DNA from: Sinorhizobium saheli
Lineage (GTDB): Bacteria; Pseudomonadota; Alphaproteobacteria; Rhizobiales; Rhizobiaceae
NCBI RefSeq assembly: GCF_001651875.1
Contig: NZ_LNQB01000071.1
Span: 117,687-181,686, forward strand
Direction: 5' to 3'
DNA length: 64,000 nt
Shown: positions 58,384 to 64,000 of the stretch, one piece after another
Layout of the letters: each line of letters starts with the position of its first letter
Numbering within the stretch: the first letter of the stretch is position 1
The notes under the pieces: model-generated
What the model was told of the DNA's origin: nothing
Database searches by the model: none
Seen by the model: the letters and a program-made list of their open reading frames with translations, nothing else
Made by a program: the position numbers and the translations under genes

Positions 58384-58600
58384 ACAGGGGCGCCCAGATT
58401 TTTTTGCCCCTATCGCAGGCCGAAACGGTTGCGGCATTTCAAAAAAAGACAAATGATACAACGCCGCCACGCCGGTCCGGGAGGAGCGGTCGGCGGGCAG
58501 AGGGCATTGATATCAGTTGGCGCGTCCCTTCAGTCGCGTGAACGCATCACCCGATTCGAAGTCGCGTTCTCTTTGGAATGACCCATCCCGGAGGAGCGAA

Positions 58601-59089
58601 ATGGCGAAAATAACGATGACGGTCAACGGCCGCCAGGTCAGCGGCAGCTGCGACGACCGGACGTTGCTGGTGCACTTTATCCGCGAAAATCTCGGCCTGA
58701 CCGGCACCCATGTCGGCTGCGACACGACCCAGTGCGGCGCCTGCGTCGTCCACATGGACGGGCAGTCGGTGAAGAGCTGTTCGATCCTGGCGGTGCAGGC
58801 GGCCGGCTCGTCGATCACGACGATCGAGGGGCTTGCGGCAAATGGCGAGCTTCACCCGGTGCAGGCGGCCTTCAAGGCGCATCACGGGCTGCAATGCGGC
58901 TTCTGCACCCCCGGCATGGTGATGACCGCCGTCGACATCATCCGCCGTCACGGCAGCGGCCTCGACGAGGCGACGGTGCGCGCCGAGCTCGAAGGCAATA
59001 TCTGTCGCTGCACCGGCTATCACAACATCGTCCAGGCGGTACTGGCCGCCGCGGCCGGGATGGGCGGCGCCCGCCAGGCGGCGGAATGA
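58601..59089 (+). CDS. (2Fe-2S)-binding subunit of a molybdenum hydroxylase (CoxS-like)
   Basis: 162 residues. An N-terminal ferredoxin-type [2Fe-2S] site ([22 protein letters not shown]) and a C-terminal helical [2Fe-2S] site ([11 protein letters not shown] ... CRCTGY), the pattern of the small subunit of xanthine-oxidase-type enzymes. GGAGGAGC precedes the ATG at 58601 by 7 bases. Upstream of the large (CoxL-like) and FAD (CoxM-like) subunits; the order S-L-M suits form II enzymes. Confidence 0.9.
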   Translation: MAKITMTVNGRQVSGSCDDRTLLVHFIRENLGLTGTHVGCDTTQCGACVVHMDGQSVKSCSILAVQAAGSSITTIEGLAANGELHPVQAAFKAHHGLQCGFCTPGMVMTAVDIIRRHGSGLDEATVRAELEGNICRCTGYHNIVQAVLAAAAGMGGARQAAE

Positions 59090-59157
59090 GCGGCGGCAAG
59101 CCGCCGAAACGAAATTCATCGCAGGACTTCGCTGAACATCTCGGGAGGAGATAGGCA

Positions 59158-61506
59158 ATGGGCGTTGAAGGGATCGGCGCGCCGGTGGCGCGCAAGGAGG
59201 ACAGGCGCTTCCTGACCGGCAAGGGACGCTACACGGACGACATGAGCGTGCCGGGGATGAAATACGCGGTTTTCGTGCGGAGCCCCCATGCGCACGCGAC
59301 GATCAGGAGCATCGATGCGGCCGCGGCGAAGGCGATGCCGGGCGTCATCGACGTGCTCGACGGCCAGCAACTGCTCGCCGACGGGATCGGCAATCTCATC
59401 TGCGGCTGGATGATCCATTCGAAGGACGGTTCGCCGATGCGGATGGGCGTCTGGCGGCCGCTCGCCGACAAGACCGTGCGCTATGTGGGCGATGCCGTCG
59501 CGATCGTCGTCGCCGACAGCGTCGCCGAGGCGCGGGACGCGGCCGAGGCGGTCGTCGTCGATTACGAGCCGTTGCCCGTCGTCACCGATCCGGTCAAGGC
59601 GCTCGAGGCCGGTCAGCCGCAGATACATCCGGAAGCGCCGAACAACCAGATCTTCGACTGGGAGCTCGGCGATGCGGCAGCCGTCGACCGGGCGATCGCG
59701 GCCGCGGCGCACGTGACGGAACTGAAGATCGTCAACAACCGGCTGTCGCCCAACGCGATGGAGCCGCGCGCGACGCTCGGCGTCTACGATGCCGGTGACG
59801 ACCACTATACCTGCTACACAACCAGCCAGAATCCGCATGTGGCGCGGCTGGTGATGAGCGCCTTCTACAATGTCGCGCCGGAGAACAAGCTGAGGGTCAT
59901 CGCCCCCGACGTCGGCGGCGGCTTCGGTTCGAAGATCTACATCTATCCGGAGGAGCTCGTCTGTCTCTGGGCGTCGAAACGCACCGGCGTGCCGGTCAAG
60001 TGGACCGCGGATCGCACGGAGGCTTTCCTGACCGACGCGCATGGCCGCGACCACGTCTCGACGGTCAAGATGGCCTTCGACGCGAGCAACCGGATCACCG
60101 CACTGAAGGTCGACACCATCGCCAATCTCGGCGCCTATATGTCGCTCTTCTCCTCCTGCGTCCCGACCTATCTCTATGCGACGCTGCTGTCCGGGCAATA
60201 CGACATCCCGGCGATCCACGCCAATGTCCGCACCGTCTATACCAACACCGCGCCGGTCGACGCCTATCGCGGTGCGGGGCGCCCCGAGGCGACCTATCTC
60301 CTGGAGCGCACCATCGAGACGGCGGCGCGCGAGCTCGGCCTTTCGCCGGCCGAACTCAGGCGCATCAACTTCATCCGCTCCTTCCCGCATCAGACGCCGG
60401 TGATCATGAACTACGACGCCGGCGACTACGAGGCGTCGCTGAGCGCGGCGATGGCCGCCGCCGACTGGGACGGCTTTGCCACGCGCCAGGCGGAGGCGGC
60501 GCGGCGGGGGATGAAGCGCGGCATCGGCATGAGCTGCTATATCGAAGCCTGCGGGCTCGCCCCCTCGGCCGCGGTCGGCTCGCTCGGCGCGGGCGTCGGC
60601 CTGTGGGAGTCGGCCGAGGTCCGGGTCAACGCCGTCGGCACCATCGAGGTGATGACCGGCTCGCACAGCCACGGGCAGGGACATGAGACGACCTTCGCCC
60701 AGGTGGTCGCCGACCGCCTCGGCGTGCCGATCGACAGCGTCAATATCGTCCATGGCGACACGGACAAGGTGCAGATGGGCATGGGCACCTACGGCTCGCG
60801 CTCCGGCGCCGTCGGCCTGTCGGCCGTCGTCAAGGCGCTCGACAAGGTCGAGGCCAAGGCGAAGAAGATCGCGGCGCATCTGATGGAGGCGGACGAGAGC
60901 GACATCGTCATCGAGGACGGGGCGCTCAAGGTCGCCGGCACCGACAGGTCGGTGCCCTGGTCCCAGGTGGCGCTTTCGGCCTATACGGCGCACAACCTGC
61001 CGGCCGGCATGGAACCCGGCCTCAAGGAAGGCGCCTTCTACGATCCGAGCAACTTCACCTTCCCGGCCGGCTGCCACGTCTGCGAGGTGGAGGTGGATCC
61101 GGAGACCGGCCAGACGAAGGTCGTGCAGTTCGTCGCGGCGGACGATTTCGGCAACATCATCAACCCAATGATCGTCGAGGGACAGGTGCATGGCGGGCTG
61201 GCCCAGGGGATCGGCCAGGCGCTGCTCGAGGGCGTGCACTACGATCCGGAGAGCGGCCAGCTCCTGACGGCGAGCTACATGGACTACGCCATGCCGCGCG
61301 CCGACGACCTGCCGTCTTTCAAGGTATCGACCACGAACACGCCCTGCCCGGGCAATCCGCTCGGCATCAAGGGCTGCGGCGAGGCGGGCGCGATCGGCTC
61401 GCCGCCGGCGCTGATCAACGCGATCACCGACGCGATCGGCAACAACGAACTCACCATGCCCGCGACGCCGGAGAAGGTCTGGGCCGCGGCGCATGCCGGC
61501 CATTGA
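59158..61506 (+). CDS. Molybdopterin-binding subunit of a form II CO-dehydrogenase-like hydroxylase
   Basis: 782 residues, xanthine oxidase family, Mo-binding subunit. The loop that in true CO dehydrogenase (form I) carries the AYXCSFR motif reads AYRGAGR at 369-375, the form II version. The catalytic Glu is Glu742 in GCGEAGAIG. So the protein is probably a hydroxylase or dehydrogenase of an unknown substrate (aldehyde, N-heterocycle or similar), not a proven CO dehydrogenase. It ends 15 bases before the coxM-like gene. Confidence 0.9.
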   Translation: MGVEGIGAPVARKEDRRFLTGKGRYTDDMSVPGMKYAVFVRSPHAHATIRSIDAAAAKAMPGVIDVLDGQQLLADGIGNLICGWMIHSKDGSPMRMGVWRPLADKTVRYVGDAVAIVVADSVAEARDAAEAVVVDYEPLPVVTDPVKALEAGQPQIHPEAPNNQIFDWELGDAAAVDRAIAAAAHVTELKIVNNRLSPNAMEPRATLGVYDAGDDHYTCYTTSQNPHVARLVMSAFYNVAPENKLRVIAPDVGGGFGSKIYIYPEELVCLWASKRTGVPVKWTADRTEAFLTDAHGRDHVSTVKMAFDASNRITALKVDTIANLGAYMSLFSSCVPTYLYATLLSGQYDIPAIHANVRTVYTNTAPVDAYRGAGRPEATYLLERTIETAARELGLSPAELRRINFIRSFPHQTPVIMNYDAGDYEASLSAAMAAADWDGFATRQAEAARRGMKRGIGMSCYIEACGLAPSAAVGSLGAGVGLWESAEVRVNAVGTIEVMTGSHSHGQGHETTFAQVVADRLGVPIDSVNIVHGDTDKVQMGMGTYGSRSGAVGLSAVVKALDKVEAKAKKIAAHLMEADESDIVIEDGALKVAGTDRSVPWSQVALSAYTAHNLPAGMEPGLKEGAFYDPSNFTFPAGCHVCEVEVDPETGQTKVVQFVAADDFGNIINPMIVEGQVHGGLAQGIGQALLEGVHYDPESGQLLTASYMDYAMPRADDLPSFKVSTTNTPCPGNPLGIKGCGEAGAIGSPPALINAITDAIGNNELTMPATPEKVWAAAHAGH

Positions 61507-61521
61507 TCGGGAGGAGCCGAG

Positions 61522-62319
61522 ATGTACGAGACCAATTATCACAGGGCCTCCTCGGTCGAGGAGGCGGTGAAGCTGATGGGCGCTGCGGCGGAGGGCAAGT
61601 ATCTTTCCGGCGGCATGACGCTCATCCCGACGATGAAGCAGCGGCTTGCCGCACCGACCGACCTCGTCGACCTCAGGCATATCGCCGAGATGAAGGGCAT
61701 TGCCGTCGACGGCCGGTCGGTCCGGATCGGGGCGGCGACCACCCATGAGGAGGTTGCCGCCTCCGCCGCGCTTGCTGCCGTCTGTCCCGCACTCTGCGGG
61801 CTCGCCAGCCGCATCGGCGACCCGCATGTCCGCCACATGGGCACGATCGGCGGCTCCATCGCCAACAACGATCCGGCCGCCGACTATCCGGCGGCGATGC
61901 TGGCGCTCGACGCGACGATCGTCACCGACCGGCGCGAGATCAAGGCGGGCGATTTCTTCACCGGTCTCTTCGAAACGGCGATCGAGAACGGCGAGATCGT
62001 CACCGCCGTGCGCTTCGAGGCGCCCGCGAGGGCCGCTTACCAGAAATTCGCCAACCCGGCCTCGCGCTACGCCATGGCCGGGGTCTTCGTCGCGCGCCGC
62101 GACGATGGCGCGGTCCGCGTCGCGGTGACCGGGGCCGGCGCCGACGGCGTCTTCCGCCACCCCGGCCTCGAGGCGGCACTTGCCGCCAACTGGTCGCCGG
62201 ACGCGGTTGCCAATGTGACGATCGACGCGTCGGCGCTGCTTTCCGACCTTCATGCCAGCGCCGCCTACCGCGCCAACCTCGTCAAGGTGCTGGCGAAGCG
62301 CGCCGTGGCGGCCGCGTGA
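61522..62319 (+). CDS. FAD-binding subunit of a molybdenum hydroxylase (CoxM-like)
   Basis: 265 residues with the FAD-binding PCMH fold: AEGKYLSGGMTLIPTMKQRLAAPTDLVDL and GTIGGSIANNDPAADYPAAMLALDA, and a C-terminal CO-dehydrogenase flavoprotein domain (RYAMAGVFVARRDDG). Electrons pass from the Mo centre through the small subunit to FAD here and then to an external acceptor. Last gene of the SLM operon, followed by a terminator. Confidence 0.92.
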   Translation: MYETNYHRASSVEEAVKLMGAAAEGKYLSGGMTLIPTMKQRLAAPTDLVDLRHIAEMKGIAVDGRSVRIGAATTHEEVAASAALAAVCPALCGLASRIGDPHVRHMGTIGGSIANNDPAADYPAAMLALDATIVTDRREIKAGDFFTGLFETAIENGEIVTAVRFEAPARAAYQKFANPASRYAMAGVFVARRDDGAVRVAVTGAGADGVFRHPGLEAALAANWSPDAVANVTIDASALLSDLHASAAYRANLVKVLAKRAVAAA

Positions 62320-62340
62320 CTGTGCGACTTAGGTATTGAC

Positions 62341-62366
62341 AAGGGCGGCTGCGGCCGCCCCTTTTT
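62341..62366 (+). terminator. Terminator after the CoxM-like gene
   Basis: GGGCGGC pairs with GCCGCCC around TGCG and is followed by CTTTTT, about 25 bases after the stop at 62319. A classical intrinsic terminator. Confidence 0.85.
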
Positions 62367-62375
62367 CACAATTGC

Positions 62376-62389
62376 TTGACTTCGATCAA
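62376..62389. promoter_or_regulatory. FNR/FixK-type box upstream of hemA
   Basis: TTGACTTCGATCAA fits TTGA-N6-TCAA, the FNR/FixK consensus (nearly TTGAT-N4-ATCAA, with one change). It is centred about 149 bases before the hemA ATG at 62531. Oxygen-responsive control of hemA by FnrL or FixK is known in several alphaproteobacteria. Confidence 0.6.
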
Positions 62390-62530
62390 AGTTGAGGGGA
62401 TTGAGTTCGACTAGCTGTTTTGGAACAGTTCAAAAGTAAGGGCCTTTTGCCGCAGGCGTCTGGGCCTTTCCGGGGTTGACGCTCTGGTCGCTTTGAACGA
62501 ACAAAGGCGGGCAGGGCATCGGAGATGATG

Positions 62531-63745
62531 ATGGATTTCGAGAGTTTCTTCAAAAGCGAGCTGGACGCGCTGCATCAGGAAGGCCGTTACCGGGTTTTTG
62601 CCGATCTCGCCCGCCATCGCGGGGACTTCCCGAAGGCGACACGTTACACGGCAGACGGCAGCCAGGAGGTGACCGTCTGGTGCTCGAACGACTACCTCGG
62701 CATGGGTCAGTCTCCGGTCGTCACCGCGGCGATGAAGCAGGCGATCGACGAATGCGGCGCAGGCGCTGGCGGAACCCGCAACATCTCCGGCACCAATCAT
62801 TATCACGTGCTCCTCGAGCGCGAGCTCGCCGACCTGCATGGCAAGGAGTCGGCGCTGCTATTCACGTCCGGATATGTGTCGAACTGGGCCGCGCTCGGAA
62901 CGCTCTGTTCCAAGATTCCCGGCATCATCTGCTTCTCGGATGCCGGGAATCATGCTTCGATGATCGAGGGCATTCGTCATTCGAAATGCGAGCGCGTCAT
63001 TTTCAAGCACAATTCGGTGGCCGATCTCGAAGCCAAGCTTGCGGCGGCTGATCCGCGGGCGCCGAAGATCATCGCCTTCGAGTCCGTCTATTCGATGGAC
63101 GGCGACATCGCGCCGATCAAGGAGCTCTGCGATCTCGCCGACAAATACGGCGCGATGACCTATCTCGACGAGGTGCATGCGGTCGGCATGTACGGCCCGC
63201 GCGGCGGCGGCATCGCCGAGCGCGAAGGGCTGATGCACCGACTGACCGTGATCGAGGGCACGCTCGGCAAGGCCTTCGGCGTCATGGGCGGCTATATCGC
63301 CGGCTCGGCGGCACTCTGCGACTTCATCCGCTCCTTCGCCTCCGGCTTCATCTTCACGACGGCGCTGCCGCCGGCGCTCGCCGCCGGTGCGCTCGCCTCG
63401 ATCCGTCACCTGAAGGAAAGCCAGGTGGAGCGCTTCGCGCATCAGGAGCGGGTCCGGCGGCTGCGGTCGCTGCTCGACAAGCGCGGCATCCCGCACATGG
63501 TGAACCCGAGCCACATCGTGCCGGTGATGGTCGGCGACGCCGCCAAGTGCAAGTGGATCTCCGACCTGCTGCTCGACAATTTCGGCGTCTATGTCCAGCC
63601 GATCAACTATCCGACGGTGCCGAAGAAGACCGAGCGCCTGCGCATCACCCCGACGCCGCTCCACTCCGATGCCGATATCGACCATCTGGTCGGGGCGCTG
63701 CATTCGCTGTGGTCGCGCTGCGCGCTGGCGCGCGCGGTGGCGTAA
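62531..63745 (+). CDS. hemA: 5-aminolevulinate synthase
   Basis: 404-residue PLP enzyme of the alphaproteobacterial C4 pathway that condenses glycine with succinyl-CoA to start tetrapyrrole synthesis. [18 protein letters not shown], the Asp in [15 protein letters not shown] and the Schiff-base Lys247 in EGTLGKAFG are intact. Three consecutive ATGs start the frame (62525, 62528, 62531); GGAG at 62521-62524 is too close to the first two, so the third, giving MDFESFF, is chosen. SucAB elsewhere in the window makes its succinyl-CoA substrate, but that is general metabolism rather than operon linkage. Confidence 0.97.
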   Translation: MDFESFFKSELDALHQEGRYRVFADLARHRGDFPKATRYTADGSQEVTVWCSNDYLGMGQSPVVTAAMKQAIDECGAGAGGTRNISGTNHYHVLLERELADLHGKESALLFTSGYVSNWAALGTLCSKIPGIICFSDAGNHASMIEGIRHSKCERVIFKHNSVADLEAKLAAADPRAPKIIAFESVYSMDGDIAPIKELCDLADKYGAMTYLDEVHAVGMYGPRGGGIAEREGLMHRLTVIEGTLGKAFGVMGGYIAGSAALCDFIRSFASGFIFTTALPPALAAGALASIRHLKESQVERFAHQERVRRLRSLLDKRGIPHMVNPSHIVPVMVGDAAKCKWISDLLLDNFGVYVQPINYPTVPKKTERLRITPTPLHSDADIDHLVGALHSLWSRCALARAVA

Positions 63746-63777
63746 GCTGCGGCGAACTTGTTCCTTCGGAAAGATTG

Positions 63778-63905
63778 CCCCTCCCCTCGGGTTAAACCCG
63801 AGGACTAGCCTTCTCCCCGTTCTGACGGGGAAAGGGGAGTGAGACGCCGCCGCGAGTCCCGTTCGCCCCGCCTGCAGGGAGAAGGTGGCCGGCAGGCCGG
63901 ATGAG
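63778..63905. repeat. RIME-like repeats downstream of hemA
   Basis: CCCCTCCCCTCGGGTTAAAC with its pairing half CCGAGG, then CTTCTCCCCGTTCTGACGGGGAAAG and CGCCCCGCCTGCAGGGAGAAGG followed by CCGGCAGGCCGGATGAGG. These match the RIME-like family with variable loops. Confidence 0.75.
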
Positions 63906-63916
63906 GAGCGGATCCG

Positions 63917-64000
63917 CTCTAACAGGCTGCTGAAAAAGCCCTCTGGCTTTTGGGTTTTTGCCGTGATTCCCTACGGCTGCAACAGAGGGACTGATTTGCA
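63917..64000. other. Possible insertion-sequence end at the window edge
   Basis: After GCTCTA (the terminus of the ~100-bp element family), the sequence reads CAGGCTGCTGAAAAAGCC, a small hairpin AAAAGCC/GGCTTTT, and non-coding sequence to the window end. GGCTGYTGAAAAA-like ends occur on some insertion sequences. No transposase is in view and no second end, so this is only a hint; the window stops before the rest. Confidence 0.3.

Noticed and set aside
58601..61506. True carbon monoxide dehydrogenase (form I)
   Set aside because: The active-site loop is AYRGAGR, not AYXCSFR, so naming it CO dehydrogenase would overstate the evidence.
59116..62253. A 1045-codon minus-strand open frame opposite the coxL- and coxM-like genes
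   Set aside because: Antisense to clear coding sequences, no recognised domain, no ribosome site.

Overview
The window looks like chromosomal DNA of a Rhizobiaceae bacterium, most likely the Ensifer/Sinorhizobium lineage. It is GC-rich and alphaproteobacterial in gene content: a split atpHAGDC operon without atpBEF, a sitABCD/mur manganese block, a glycerol ABC transporter of the rhizobial glpSTPQUV type, fds formate dehydrogenase and an ALA-synthase hemA. Intergenic gaps carry the palindromic repeats typical of rhizobial chromosomes (RIME-like elements and a second ~100-bp family). This placement rests on gene order and recalled family knowledge; no search was run. No tRNA, rRNA, CRISPR, phage or complete insertion sequence was seen.

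Layout. 1-7.1 kb: 2-oxoglutarate dehydrogenase genes sucA (5' truncated by the window), sucB and lpdA, with a LysE exporter, a secreted hypothetical protein and an SDR oxidoreductase between sucB and lpdA. 7.2-11.1 kb: a DUF2867 protein, a TraB/GumN protein, xerC, three tandem hairpin repeats and an acyltransferase. 11.4-15 kb: fructose-6-phosphate aldolase-type transaldolase, divergent priA and a small membrane protein. 15.2-20.3 kb: F1 ATP synthase atpHAGDC. 20.6-23.1 kb: a saccharopine-dehydrogenase-family enzyme with a divergent Lrp regulator, and an unknown anchored protein. 23.3-27.4 kb: sitABCD and divergent mur, sharing a palindromic metal box. 27.7-36.2 kb: glpR-glpD-glpS-glpT-glpP-glpQ-glpU-glpV, a glycerol uptake and catabolism locus. 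36.4-44.9 kb: an SDR, a LysR regulator and fdsGBA-fdhD-fdsD (NAD-linked molybdenum formate dehydrogenase). 45.3-48.1 kb: a lone CheW, arginase with a divergent Lrp regulator, and a VOC protein. 48.5-57.6 kb: tamA-tamB outer-membrane assembly module. 57.9-63.7 kb: a glycine-zipper lipoprotein, a form-II coxSLM-type molybdenum hydroxylase and hemA. The right edge carries repeats and a possible insertion-sequence end.

How it fits together. Most of the window is central energy and carbon metabolism: the TCA cycle, ATP synthesis, glycerol entry through GlpD, formate oxidation to NADH, and heme synthesis. Each catabolic block has an adjacent regulator: Lrp with the saccharopine-dehydrogenase-like enzyme, Mur with Sit, GlpR with glp, LysR with fds, and Lrp with arginase.

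Most notable observations: TamB is enlarged by three tandem ~480-residue modules; a 67-codon reading frame made largely of RIME-like repeat exactly bridges fdsB and fdsA; one hairpin loop recurs with different paired stems at two sites; a TTGA-N6-TCAA box lies upstream of hemA; and an RpoE2-type promoter candidate lies upstream of the cox-type operon. No clearly new multi-gene system was identified.
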